A stretch of 59,013 bases of DNA, from the NCBI GenBank assembly GCA_004796375.1, contig QZLA01000165.1, forward strand, positions 1-59,013. Reading direction: 5' to 3'. This document shows, in pieces, positions 32,750-42,019 of this stretch (positions are counted from its first letter, which is position 1; each line of letters starts with the position of its first letter). The stretch comes from Desulfobacteraceae bacterium. Lineage in GTDB: Bacteria; Desulfobacterota; Desulfobacteria; Desulfobacterales; Desulfobacteraceae. The notes beneath the pieces were generated by a model. That model was not told where the DNA came from and searched no databases. It saw nothing but the letters and a program-made list of their open reading frames with translations. The position numbers and the translations under genes are program-made.

Positions 32750-33922
32750 TTGGAATTCAATTTTATCACCAATCCCAGAACCTATTTCGGTCCGGGTAAA
32801 GTCAATCTGCTGCCCGATCTGGTCAATACTTTCGGACGGCGTTTGCTGCTGATCACAGGGCAGTATTCGTTCCGTAAAAGTGTTCAGATGCAGAATCTCA
32901 TGCACACTTTTGCTGACAGAGCCATTGAGGTTTCGATTGAAACGGTTGGGCCTGAACCCCCTCCCCAAATCATTGATGACATTGTTGGAAAATACCGTCA
33001 GAAAGGGGTTGATGTGGTGGCAGGTGTGGGCGGCGGTAGTGTGGTGGACGCCGGAAAGGCGGTCAGTGCCATGCTCATGAAACGTGAATCTGTCGTATCT
33101 TATCTTGAAGGTGTGGGGCACTTGATCCATGACGGCCAAAAGGTTCCCTATATTGCCGTTCCAACCACCGCCGGAACCGGCAGCGAGGCCACAAAAAATG
33201 CCGTCCTTACCCGGGCAGGGAAAAACGGATTTAAAAAGTCTCTCAGGCATGACCGGTTCGTTCCCGATATCGCCATTGTTGATCCCGAACTCACACTGGA
33301 CTGCCCGGCCGACGTAACGGCGGCCTGCGGGATGGACGCCCTGACCCAGCTGCTTGAAGCCCTGATGTCCACCCATGCCTCTCCCATGACAGATGTCCTG
33401 GTCATGGGGGCATTACATGAACTGGGTGATGCCCTGGTACGGGTGTCAACGGATGCGCCACGGAATGTCGAACTGCGTTCACGGATCAGCTATGCATCCT
33501 ATATATCCGGGGTTGCACTGGCCAATGCCGGACTTGGTGTGGTTCACGGGTTTGCTTCCGTGATCGGCGGCATGGCAGAGGTTCCCCATGGTGTGGTGTG
33601 CGGTACCCTGCTGGCCGAGGTGCTGCATCATAATTTCAAGTCACTGGCCTCCACTCAACCTGAAAGCCCGGTATTGATCAAGGCGCAACAGGCGCTGGTC
33701 TGCCTGACAGGTCAGACAACGGAGGATTCACCGGTCAGGGCGGCTGACGCGCTTGCAGTATTGCTGGCCCAATGGACGCAGGAACTGGACATCCCGCGCC
33801 TTTCCCCATACGGTGTGACCCGGGAGGATCTACCGGTTATTGCATCTGCTACAGGTTTGAAGCATAATCCCGTGCCCCTTTCCACTGCGGCGTTGACCCG
33901 CATCTTAGAGGCCCGGCTGTAA
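32750..33922 (+). CDS. Iron-type alcohol dehydrogenase (group III)
   Basis: 390 residues. The NAD(P)-binding GVGGGSVVDAGKA and the family signature stretches GTGSEATKNAVLT and GMDALTQLLEA are present. Metal ligands would be the Asp of GMDAL and the His of GVVHGF and VPHGVV; the second ligand position is Gln rather than His, a variant that also occurs in family members. The substrate is unknown, perhaps short-chain alcohols, lactaldehyde or a glycerol-derived aldehyde. It follows selB by 36 bases and may be co-transcribed. The start is TTG. Confidence 0.85.
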   Translation: MEFNFITNPRTYFGPGKVNLLPDLVNTFGRRLLLITGQYSFRKSVQMQNLMHTFADRAIEVSIETVGPEPPPQIIDDIVGKYRQKGVDVVAGVGGGSVVDAGKAVSAMLMKRESVVSYLEGVGHLIHDGQKVPYIAVPTTAGTGSEATKNAVLTRAGKNGFKKSLRHDRFVPDIAIVDPELTLDCPADVTAACGMDALTQLLEALMSTHASPMTDVLVMGALHELGDALVRVSTDAPRNVELRSRISYASYISGVALANAGLGVVHGFASVIGGMAEVPHGVVCGTLLAEVLHHNFKSLASTQPESPVLIKAQQALVCLTGQTTEDSPVRAADALAVLLAQWTQELDIPRLSPYGVTREDLPVIASATGLKHNPVPLSTAALTRILEARL

Positions 33923-33961
33923 GAAAAAGGTAAACCAGGAGGTAAAACTGAGGGGAGACGG

Positions 33962-34126
33962 TTACTCGACCGGTTCCATGGGTTTGAGTTCCGATTTACA
34001 GTGGGGGCAATACATCTGGGCAATGTTTTTTTCATCCATGACATTGTCCAGGTTCAGGGTGAGCACAAACGGATCGTCGCCATCGGGTTTACATTCAGGG
34101 TTGATGCATGTGTATTTGATTTCCAT
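33962..34126 (-). CDS. Small zinc-ribbon protein (54 residues)
   Basis: The frame begins MEIKYTCINPEC and has Cys pairs CINPEC and CPHC about 30 residues apart. AAAGGAGAT before the ATG is an excellent ribosome site, and the gene starts 12 bases after the DeoR-type regulator, so it is the last gene of the glycerol transport operon. Its role is unknown. Confidence 0.75.
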   Translation of the reverse strand: MEIKYTCINPECKPDGDDPFVLTLNLDNVMDEKNIAQMYCPHCKSELKPMEPVE

Positions 34127-34137
34127 AATGATCTCCT

Positions 34138-34911
34138 TTAACCAGCTATGATTATTTTGATTCCCAGTTCTTCCAAAGCTTTCCTGAACTCCGGCTTGAT
34201 ACCTGCATCGGTTATCAGGATATTTACCTTTTTAATGGGAGCGGTTTCAAAATTGGATACCACACCCATTTTCTTATGGTCTGCGACCACAATGACCGGA
34301 CCCTGGGTCCTGTCAATCATGCGCCGGGTGACCTCTGCTTCCTGCTGCACCGGTGTGGTCAGGCCGAACTTGATGCTCAGTCCGTCAACACCGATGATTG
34401 CCTTGCTTCCGCAGACCTGGTCAAGAACCGTGTGAGCAAAAATACCGATCAAAGAGTTGGACTGTTTTCTAAAGCTTCCTCCTGTCAGTATAAGCTCGAT
34501 ATCCGGATCGTCAATCTCTGATAGTGCATTGGCATTACTGGTGACCACGGTAAGATGCTTGCCGGAAAGGTGCCTGAGGACCTGAGAGGTTGTGGAACCG
34601 GTATTGATAAGCAGTGTATCTCCCTGTTCAACAAGATGGTTGACGGCCTTGCCGATCATCTCTTTTTCAACCCGGCTGGTCTGGTCCTTTTCCGTATAAA
34701 GGGGTTCGGTTTTCATCCGGTGCCGCAGGATGGCACCGCCGTGGGTCCGGTCCAAAACCCCTTGTTTTTCAAGGACATCAAGATCTCTGCGGATGGTCAG
34801 TTCAGTGACGTTGAACATCCGGCTCAGCTCAATGACCTTGACAATGCCCTTCTCCTTGATCAGTCTCTGGATGCGGGTCTGCCGGTCAGCAGGGATATAG
34901 GTTTGGGACAT
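34138..34911 (-). CDS. DeoR/GlpR-family transcriptional repressor
   Basis: 257 residues. The N-terminal winged helix (VIELSRMFNVTELTIRRDLDVLEKQG) and the sugar-phosphate-binding DeoRC domain (INTGSTTSQVLRHL, IGVDGLS) define the family. The enterobacterial GlpR senses glycerol-3-phosphate. Location inside the glycerol regulon, 12 bases after the chemoreceptor gene, makes a GlpR role very likely. Its targets are probably the inverted repeats in the 43.1-43.45 kb divergent gap. Confidence 0.87.
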   Translation of the reverse strand: MSQTYIPADRQTRIQRLIKEKGIVKVIELSRMFNVTELTIRRDLDVLEKQGVLDRTHGGAILRHRMKTEPLYTEKDQTSRVEKEMIGKAVNHLVEQGDTLLINTGSTTSQVLRHLSGKHLTVVTSNANALSEIDDPDIELILTGGSFRKQSNSLIGIFAHTVLDQVCGSKAIIGVDGLSIKFGLTTPVQQEAEVTRRMIDRTQGPVIVVADHKKMGVVSNFETAPIKKVNILITDAGIKPEFRKALEELGIKIIIAG

Positions 34912-34923
34912 GGGCGGGCTCCT

Positions 34924-36915
34924 TTAGATTTTAAATTTGCCAACAACATTGTTTTGCTGCCCGGAGAGGGTTGACAGCTCCCTGGCATTTTTATCCACAC
35001 TGGCACTCAGATCCAGGATATCCCCGGAGGTCTTTGTCACCTCTTCAATTTCCTGTGATATATCCGAGATGGAAAGGCTGCTTTGATTGACATTTCCGTT
35101 TGCATCTTCAATGGCCGTAGATACCTGTCCCACATTGCTGGAGATCTCCTTTGTGGTGGCGGATTGTTCCTCCACGGCAGTCGCGATGGAAGAGACAATC
35201 CCGTTCACATCATTAACGACACCGGAAATCGAGCTGATGGCGTCAATGGTTGCACCGGTACTGGATTGAATACCGGTGACACGGGTCTTGATCTCCTGGG
35301 TGGACGCTGCGGTCTGCTGGGCGAGTGTCTTTATTTCATTGGCAACCACGGCAAACCCTTTCCCGGCTTCTCCGGCCCTGGCCGCTTCAATGGTGGCGTT
35401 CAAAGAGAGTAGATTGACCTGTTCTGAAATGTCGGTGATACTCTCCACCACTTTTTCGATCTCTTTGGCAGCCGAGCCCAAATCCTCCACCCGGTCGGAG
35501 GCGGTCTGCACATGATTAACCGCATTTTGGGTAATGGAACGGGCCTGTTCCGCATTTTTTGAAATTTCCCCGATGGTGGCGGTCATCTCTTCGGTGGCCG
35601 AGGCCACCATCTGAATATTGGATGACGCTTCATCCATAGATTCGGCGGCAAGGTTCATCGCACCGCTCACATCAATGGAACTGCGGGTGACTTTCCCTGC
35701 CTTTTCCGAAGAGCTGGCTGCAGCGTCAGTCATCCGGGATGACAAAGAGGTCAGTGTTTCCGATGACAGGTTCAACTGGCCTGCGCTGACTGCCAGGTCT
35801 TTGATGATGTCATGGATGCGGGTAATAAAGGTGTTGAACCATTTTCCAAGCTCGCCCACTTCATCCTGACTTCTGATATCGAGGCGCATGGTGAGGTCTC
35901 CTTCACCCTGGGCAATGTCTTTGAGTCCCTCGGAAATTCGAATCACCGGTTTGATAAACATGATGCCCAGAAAAATACCGACCAGGATGAGGGTGCCGAT
36001 ACAGCAAAGGGTGCCGACGGCTGCAATAAGTATGGTTGTTCTGGATGTGACACTTGCAATGGATGAGTTGAGCAGGGTATCGGTCCCTGTAAATGACGCC
36101 TCATTTTCCTTTAGCACGGTTTTAAGGTCGTTTTTTATGGTATCCAGCACCAAAGCGGATTCTGAATTGAGGGTGGTTTCGATATTGGCGCTGTTTTGTG
36201 TCCGGATATCAGCAAACCGTGCGGACAGCATCTTGATCTGTTCATTGACTGCGGTGTTGCTGATGCAAACCACAATGGTGCCCCGGAGCTCACCAAAATA
36301 CTCAACCGGCTGTTCATGGACAATCACCTCACGGTCGTTTCTGGATTCCTCCAGCACAACCAGAAGTTCATCTTCGGTGGGACGCTTTTCAAGGTAGCCA
36401 AAAATGCGATCGTCCACCGTGTCGACATAGCCTGGCAACGGCTGGCCCTCCTTATCCAGGAACATGACATAGACCACCGCATCAGAGCTGGATGCCGAGC
36501 GGCTGTATTTACGCAGCTCAGTATGGTTTTCTTCGATCAGGAAGGTCAGGGTGGTTTTTTTCAGCAGGTTGGCCAGTGTATCTGCACTGCTTTTAATCAG
36601 GGTCTCCATGCCGGCCTTGAGGTTTTTTTCCTCCTCTGTCAGTGCATTAATGGTCTGCTCGGAAAGATCGGTGACGGCCTTGGTGATCATGCCCTCAAGG
36701 GATTGGGAGGCTGAATCCTCCATCCGGGTGAAGGTGGCCCGGGTGCCTTTAGCGGTCATGTCCAGTTTCGAGGAAACATCGGCCTTCATGGACTCAAGCC
36801 CTGATTTCTGAACATTGACGATGAACAAGGAGAGCACCGTAAATGACAGGGCCAGAATGACGGCAAGAACCAATAAAAGTTTTGCCTTGAGGCTGTTTTG
36901 AACGTGTTTGAGCAT
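34924..36915 (-). CDS. Methyl-accepting chemotaxis protein in the glycerol operon
   Basis: 663 residues. Two membrane helices (about 11-32 and 290-320) flank a 250-residue periplasmic sensor. HAMP (about 320-375) and a coiled-coil signalling domain with the conserved hairpin tip [21 protein letters not shown] follow. The QxxxE-type methylation regions are present. Its position between the glycerol-binding protein GlpV and the DeoR regulator suggests it senses glycerol directly or through GlpV. A strong terminator lies between glpV and this gene, so expression may be lower than glpV. Confidence 0.9.
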   Translation of the reverse strand: MLKHVQNSLKAKLLLVLAVILALSFTVLSLFIVNVQKSGLESMKADVSSKLDMTAKGTRATFTRMEDSASQSLEGMITKAVTDLSEQTINALTEEEKNLKAGMETLIKSSADTLANLLKKTTLTFLIEENHTELRKYSRSASSSDAVVYVMFLDKEGQPLPGYVDTVDDRIFGYLEKRPTEDELLVVLEESRNDREVIVHEQPVEYFGELRGTIVVCISNTAVNEQIKMLSARFADIRTQNSANIETTLNSESALVLDTIKNDLKTVLKENEASFTGTDTLLNSSIASVTSRTTILIAAVGTLCCIGTLILVGIFLGIMFIKPVIRISEGLKDIAQGEGDLTMRLDIRSQDEVGELGKWFNTFITRIHDIIKDLAVSAGQLNLSSETLTSLSSRMTDAAASSSEKAGKVTRSSIDVSGAMNLAAESMDEASSNIQMVASATEEMTATIGEISKNAEQARSITQNAVNHVQTASDRVEDLGSAAKEIEKVVESITDISEQVNLLSLNATIEAARAGEAGKGFAVVANEIKTLAQQTAASTQEIKTRVTGIQSSTGATIDAISSISGVVNDVNGIVSSIATAVEEQSATTKEISSNVGQVSTAIEDANGNVNQSSLSISDISQEIEEVTKTSGDILDLSASVDKNARELSTLSGQQNNVVGKFKI

Positions 36916-36989
36916 ATTTGTTTCCTTTCAAAGGGACGCAGGCAGTTAACTGTCACAGTGCAACAGGATGCCGGTAATTGCCGGTGTTA

Positions 36990-37035
36990 AAAAAAACCGG
37001 CAGGAAAACGAATGTTTCAACGCTTTCCTGCCGGT
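36990..37035 (-). terminator. Intrinsic terminator after glpV
   Basis: A 12-bp stem (ACCGGCAGGAAA / TTTCCTGCCGGT; arms 37024-37035 and 36996-37007) is followed on the minus strand by eight T. It ends or attenuates the transporter transcript before the chemoreceptor gene. Confidence 0.85.
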
Positions 37036-37084
37036 CTAACGTCAGCAGCAGGCCCGGGTAGACGGGAGAACGCTGCATATGGGT

Positions 37085-38827
37085 TTAATTGCTCTGCCAG
37101 GCCTTAATCAGTTCATCATAATCAACTGTCTTGCCCTGGGGTTTCTCATTGGCCAGCTTGGCCTTGGGAGAACCGGGTTTGTTCAGCCAGAAATCGGGAT
37201 CCATCTTCTTGTTCAGCTTGGGTCCCTTGTCACCCTGGATGCCGGCACGCTCGATACGGGCAAGAATTTTATCCTGCTCGGCGGCCAGGTTATCCATGGC
37301 ACGTGAAACCGTCACTTCACCGGAAACCGCTTCACCGATATTCTGCCACCAGAGCTGGGCCAGTTTCGGGTAATCCGGTACATTGGTTCCAGTCGGGGTC
37401 CATTGTACGCGGGCCGGGCTTCTGTAAAATTCTACCAGGCCGCCCAGTTTGGGGGCACGGTCGGTAAAGGATTGGTGACGGATGTCGCTGTCACGGATCG
37501 GGGTCAGGCCGACATGGGTCTTTTTGAGAGAAACGGTTTTGGCAACGCAGAACTGAGCAAACAGCCAGGCCGCTTTTCTTCTGTCAAGCGGGGTGGATTT
37601 CAGCAGGGTCCAGGAACCGCAGTCCTGGTATCCCAGCTTCATGCCTTCTTCCCAGTAGGGGCCGTGGGGAGAGGGCGCCATGCGCCATTTTGGTGTGCCG
37701 TCCGCATTGACCACCGGGGTACCTTCTTTGACCATGTCAGCGGTAAACGCCGTGTACCAGAAGATCTGCTGGGCCACATTACCCTTTGCCAGTGCCGGCA
37801 GGGACTGGTAGAAGTCCATTCCCAGGGCGCCCGGAGGTGCATATTTCCGCAGCCATTCCATATATTTCCTCAAGGCATATTTGGCTGCCGGGCTGTTTGC
37901 TGCGCCGCCTCTTTCTACACTGGATCCCAGGGGGCGGTTGTTTTCATCTACACGGATACCCCATTCATCAACCGGCTTTCCATTGGGCAGTCCCTTGTCG
38001 CCGCAGCCCGCCATGGACAGCCACGCATCGGTAAAGCGCCATCCCAGGTCCGGTGCTTTCTTACCATAATCCATATGGCCGTAAATGGCTTTGCCGTCAA
38101 CTTCTCTGACGTGCTCGGCAAAGAACTGGGCAATATCTTCATAAGCAGACCAGTTCACCGGTACACCCAGCTCATATCCATACAGCTCTTTAAATTTCTT
38201 TTTGAAATCATCACGGTTGAACCAGTCATATCTGAACCAGTACAGGTTGGCGAACTGCTGATCCGGCAGCTGATACAGTTTGCCATCCGGACCGGTGGTA
38301 AAGCTTTTACCCATGAAGTCATCCACATCCAGGGTCGGCAGGGTCACATCTTTACCATCGCCGGCCATCCAGTCGGTCAGGTTGACGACATGGCCGTACC
38401 TGGAATGGGTACCGATCAGGTCAGAATCGTTGACGTAGGCATCGAATACATTTTTTCCGGACTGCATCTGAACCTGGAGCTTCTCAATAACATCCCCCTC
38501 CTGGATCAGATCATGGGTGACTTTAATGCCTGTAATTTCATAAAAGGCTTTGGTCAGGGTCTTGGACTCATACTCATGGGTCGGAATGGTTTCAGATACC
38601 ACCTTGATTTCCATTCCCTTAAACGGTTCTGCTGCCTTGATGAAGAATTCCATCTCTTTGAGCTGCTCCGCCTTGGAAAGCGTGGATGGTTGAAATTCTT
38701 CATCAATCCATTTCTTGGCTTCCTCGATACCTGCAAATGACGGTTGAGAAAATACAAGAAACACCATTCCTAAAAGGCAGGCCAGGAAAAGGCGGCCTGC
38801 ATTTTTTCCAGCTGCAAATCTTTTCAT
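37085..38827 (-). CDS. glpV: Glycerol ABC transporter, solute-binding protein GlpV
   Basis: 580 residues with a signal peptide ending near SFA-GIE. It is an unusually long family-1 extracellular binding protein, matching the roughly 580-residue GlpV of the rhizobial glycerol importer rather than the 420-residue sugar binders. The tryptophan-rich pocket stretches (YWFRYDWFN, WYTAFTADM) fit a small polyol ligand. GGAGG precedes the ATG at 38827. It is the last transporter gene, then a terminator. Confidence 0.88.
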   Translation of the reverse strand: MKRFAAGKNAGRLFLACLLGMVFLVFSQPSFAGIEEAKKWIDEEFQPSTLSKAEQLKEMEFFIKAAEPFKGMEIKVVSETIPTHEYESKTLTKAFYEITGIKVTHDLIQEGDVIEKLQVQMQSGKNVFDAYVNDSDLIGTHSRYGHVVNLTDWMAGDGKDVTLPTLDVDDFMGKSFTTGPDGKLYQLPDQQFANLYWFRYDWFNRDDFKKKFKELYGYELGVPVNWSAYEDIAQFFAEHVREVDGKAIYGHMDYGKKAPDLGWRFTDAWLSMAGCGDKGLPNGKPVDEWGIRVDENNRPLGSSVERGGAANSPAAKYALRKYMEWLRKYAPPGALGMDFYQSLPALAKGNVAQQIFWYTAFTADMVKEGTPVVNADGTPKWRMAPSPHGPYWEEGMKLGYQDCGSWTLLKSTPLDRRKAAWLFAQFCVAKTVSLKKTHVGLTPIRDSDIRHQSFTDRAPKLGGLVEFYRSPARVQWTPTGTNVPDYPKLAQLWWQNIGEAVSGEVTVSRAMDNLAAEQDKILARIERAGIQGDKGPKLNKKMDPDFWLNKPGSPKAKLANEKPQGKTVDYDELIKAWQSN

Positions 38828-38935
38828 ACAACATCCTCCCAATGCCTTCAAAAGGTTTTGTGTGTATAACCCGCGGCCCGGCAAACAGGTGAAGGCGTTT
38901 ATTAGGAATCCCGTTTGACAGGCCTATTCCAAAAG

Positions 38936-39214
38936 TTACCCCCAGCGCATGACCAGAAACATCCAGATGATGCTGATCACAAGGGCAAACCATATGGTAA
39001 TCTCAGTTAAACCAACCCACAATAAATGTATGTATGCACTGGACAACAGTCCAATAAACAGGCGGTCTCCCCGGGTGGTGGAGATGGGCAGAAACCCTTT
39101 TCGGTTGACCGTCGGGGATTTGATCTCCCAGATGGTCATGCCGATGAGCATCAGGACAATAAACGAAAAGAAAACCGCTGTGGGAAGTGTCCAGGCCATC
39201 CATTCTAAATTCAT
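38936..39214 (-). CDS. glpU: Small membrane protein of the glycerol transporter (GlpU, DUF2160-like)
   Basis: 92 residues with three hydrophobic segments (about 8-28, 48-66 and 70-88) and the conserved-looking MTIWEIKSPTVNRKGFLP loop. A protein of this size lies between the permeases and binding protein in GlpSTPQUV clusters. The ATG at 39214 has AAGGAG seven bases upstream; the TTG at 39220 is less likely. Function in the complex is not defined. Confidence 0.8.
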   Translation of the reverse strand: MNLEWMAWTLPTAVFFSFIVLMLIGMTIWEIKSPTVNRKGFLPISTTRGDRLFIGLLSSAYIHLLWVGLTEITIWFALVISIIWMFLVMRWG

Positions 39215-39226
39215 TCTCAATCTCCT

Positions 39227-40030
39227 TTAGACCCGTCCGAGTGCAAAGCCTTTGGCCAGGTAATTTCTAACAAACCAGATCACCAGGGCACCGGGAACGA
39301 TGGTCAGGATGCCGGCGGCGGCCAGAAGCCCCCAATCTAGCCCGCTGGCAGATACGGTCCGGGTCATGGTGGCGGCAATGGGTTTCGCCGCAGTGGTGGT
39401 CAATGTCCTGGCAAAGAGCAGTTCCACCCAGGAGAACATGAAGCAGAAGAAGGCGGCCACCCCGATTCCTGAGCGGATCAACGGAACAAACACAAAGAAA
39501 AAGAACCGGGGGAACTTGTATCCGTCTATAAAGGCCATCTCGTCGATTTCAATGGGTACCCCTGAAATGAATCCTTCAAGGATCCATACAGTCAGGGGCA
39601 GATTGAACAGGCAGTGAGCCAGTGCTACGGCGATATGGGTGTCAATCAGGTTAAATGTGGAGTAGAGCTGGAAAAAGGGCAGAAGAAATACAGCGGCCGG
39701 TGCCATCCGGTTGGTCAGCAGCCAGAAAAATACATGCTTGTCCCCGATGAACGAATAGCGGGAAAATGCATAGGCGGCCGGAAGGGCGGTCACCAGGCAG
39801 ATGACGGTATTCAACACCACGTAAATGATGGAATTGATGTAGCCGGAATACCATGATGGATCGGTAAAGATGTTGATATAGTTCCCAAAGGTGATCTGGG
39901 TCGGAATCAAGGCAAAGTTGGCCATGATATCCGCATTGGTCCGAAGCGACATGTTGAGCATCCAGTAAATGGGGAGCATGGCGATGGCCAGGTAAAGCGC
40001 CAGGACAAAATATCGTTTTCTTATCTTCAT
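39227..40030 (-). CDS. glpQ: Glycerol ABC transporter permease GlpQ
   Basis: 267 residues with six membrane segments. The permease coupling-helix EAA motif reads EIDEMAFIDGYKFPRFFFFVFVP (about 155-178). It is a MalG-type permease. It overlaps glpP by four bases (ATGA) and sits 12 bases before glpU. With GlpP it forms the channel for glycerol uptake. Confidence 0.9.
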   Translation of the reverse strand: MKIRKRYFVLALYLAIAMLPIYWMLNMSLRTNADIMANFALIPTQITFGNYINIFTDPSWYSGYINSIIYVVLNTVICLVTALPAAYAFSRYSFIGDKHVFFWLLTNRMAPAAVFLLPFFQLYSTFNLIDTHIAVALAHCLFNLPLTVWILEGFISGVPIEIDEMAFIDGYKFPRFFFFVFVPLIRSGIGVAAFFCFMFSWVELLFARTLTTTAAKPIAATMTRTVSASGLDWGLLAAAGILTIVPGALVIWFVRNYLAKGFALGRV

Positions 40031-40902
40031 GCTTGTTCTCCTTTTCCGACATTCTGCAGTGCCTGGTAAAACAGGTAACAGAACAAGAGTACAATGAGAA
40101 AGTAGATCAGTGAGAAAGCACCGGCAGGTCCGAGATCAAACTGTCCGACAGCAATCTTCACCAGGTAGATGGACAGGAAGGTGGTGGTGTTGCCGGGGCC
40201 GCCGCCGGTGAGGACAAAGGGCTCGGCATAAATCAGGAATGAGTCCATGAACCTGAGCAGCAGTGCGATGGTCAGCACGCCCCTCATTTTGGGAAGCTGA
40301 ATATATCTGAAAACCGCCCAGGATGATGCGCCGTCAATTTTGGCCGCCTGATAATAGGCCGGCGGGATGGACTGCAGTCCGGCGTAAGCCAGCAGGGCCA
40401 CCAGGGGGGTCCAGTGCCATACCTCCATGAGCATCAGGGTGATCCAGGCATGCAGGCCGTTGGCCGTGTGGTCAAAGGTCAGGCCCAGGGTGTTGATGGT
40501 TGCTCCCATGAGGCCGATATCCGGCCGGGTGAATATGATCCAGATGGTACCGATCACATTCCAGGGAATCAGGAGGGGCAGTGCCAGGACCACCAGGCAG
40601 ATAGAGGCGCCAAAGCCTTTTTTATCCGGCATCATCAGGGCGATGGCGATGCCCAGCGGCATTTCAATCAGCAGAACAAGTCCTGAAAACAGTAACTGGC
40701 GCCACAATGCCTCATGAAGCCTTTCATCCGTCAGCACTTCCCGGAACCATTCGGTACCGACAAACACCCGCTGGCCGGGCCCGAAAATATCTTGAATGGA
40801 GTAATTCACCACGGTCATCAAGGGAACGACCGCGCTGAAGGCAACGATCAGAAAGACCGGTAAAATAAACAGCCAACCTCTGTTATCCTGCCATTTTTTC
40901 AT
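40027..40902 (-). CDS. glpP: Glycerol ABC transporter permease GlpP
   Basis: 291 residues, a MalF-type permease with six membrane segments and the coupling motif around YYQAAKIDGASSWAVFRYIQLP (about 182-203). It lies 16 bases downstream of the glpT ATPase gene and overlaps glpQ. It pairs with GlpQ as the membrane channel. Confidence 0.9.
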   Translation of the reverse strand: MKKWQDNRGWLFILPVFLIVAFSAVVPLMTVVNYSIQDIFGPGQRVFVGTEWFREVLTDERLHEALWRQLLFSGLVLLIEMPLGIAIALMMPDKKGFGASICLVVLALPLLIPWNVIGTIWIIFTRPDIGLMGATINTLGLTFDHTANGLHAWITLMLMEVWHWTPLVALLAYAGLQSIPPAYYQAAKIDGASSWAVFRYIQLPKMRGVLTIALLLRFMDSFLIYAEPFVLTGGGPGNTTTFLSIYLVKIAVGQFDLGPAGAFSLIYFLIVLLFCYLFYQALQNVGKGEQA

Positions 40903-40918
40903 TTTGGCGTTCTGCTCC

Positions 40919-42004
40919 TTATTTTAAAAGATGTTCGTTTTCAAACAACCGGATCCATTCCTTGGGAAAGGACAGGTGCGTCGTGGAAGAGGGAACCGGA
41001 TCGTTTTCCGTAATTCGGGCCTTCAGGATATGGCCCTCAAAGTCTACGGATACGATCCTGAAACTGCCCTGATCTTCCACAGATTTGACCGGCACCTCGA
41101 AGCTGTCCTCGGCCGGTGTCTGAGAAACCTTCAGGTAGAGCGGCCGGATGCCCAGTTCAAGGTTGCCGTCGGCTTTCTGCCCTAGCTCGGCCGTCCGGCT
41201 GTCCAGGGGGACCTGTTTGGTACCGATACGGACGGTATCCCCCGCCATGGTGCAGGGGACAAAATTCATGCCCGGGCTTCCGATGAAAAAGCCGACAAAT
41301 TTATGATTCGGGTATTCAAACAGCTCCTGGGGCGTACCGATTTGAACGATCCACCCCTCGTACATGACAATGATTTTATCCGCAAAGGTCAGGGCTTCGA
41401 TCTGATCATGGGTGACATAGATCAAGGTAAGCTTGAGTTTTTCATGGATCTCCTTGAGCTTGCACCGAAGCTGCCACTTGAGTTGGGGATCAATGACGGT
41501 GAGCGGTTCGTCAAACAGGATCGCGGCCACGTCCTCTCTGACCAGTCCGCGGCCCAGGGATATTTTCTGCTTGGCGTCTGCACCCAGTCCTTCTGCCTTT
41601 TTATGCAGGACCGGCTCAAGTTCCAGTATGCCGGCAATCTCCCTGACGCGGGCATCAATGTAATCTTTGTCAAACCCTCTATTTTTCAGTGGAAATGCGA
41701 GGTTGTTGAATACAGACATGGTGTCGTAAAGCACGGGAAATTGAAACACCTGTGCAATATTGCGTTTTTCAGGGGGCAGGTCCGTTACATCGGTTTCGCC
41801 GAATTTGACCCGTCCTTTGCTGGGTTTGAGAAGACCGGAGATAATGTTTAAAAGCGTGGTTTTACCGCATCCGGAGGGGCCTAACAGGGCATATGCACCC
41901 CCATCCTCCCAGATATTGTGAATACGCTTTAATGCATATTCCTCATCGTTTTGAGGATCGGGCATGTAGCTGTGTGCAATTTCATCTAAGGATATTTGAG
42001 CCAT
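40919..42004 (-). CDS. glpT: Glycerol ABC transporter ATPase GlpT (degenerate signature motif)
   Basis: 361 residues, a MalK-type ATPase with C-terminal OB-fold regulatory domain. Walker A LLGPSGCGKTTLL and Walker B AILFDEPLTVID are intact, and the H-loop is intact in YVTHDQIEAL. The ABC signature, normally LSGGQ, reads LGADAKQ. Together with GlpS, which has a good signature but no H-loop histidine, this predicts an asymmetric heterodimer with one working and one degenerate ATP site. It lies 15 bases after glpS. Confidence 0.9.
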   Translation of the reverse strand: MAQISLDEIAHSYMPDPQNDEEYALKRIHNIWEDGGAYALLGPSGCGKTTLLNIISGLLKPSKGRVKFGETDVTDLPPEKRNIAQVFQFPVLYDTMSVFNNLAFPLKNRGFDKDYIDARVREIAGILELEPVLHKKAEGLGADAKQKISLGRGLVREDVAAILFDEPLTVIDPQLKWQLRCKLKEIHEKLKLTLIYVTHDQIEALTFADKIIVMYEGWIVQIGTPQELFEYPNHKFVGFFIGSPGMNFVPCTMAGDTVRIGTKQVPLDSRTAELGQKADGNLELGIRPLYLKVSQTPAEDSFEVPVKSVEDQGSFRIVSVDFEGHILKARITENDPVPSSTTHLSFPKEWIRLFENEHLLK

Positions 42005-42019
42005 TCATGTCTCCTTGGG

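Noticed and set aside
37403-38740. Long 445-codon frame on the plus strand
   Set aside because: It is antisense to glpV, which has a signal peptide, ribosome site and full-length family match.
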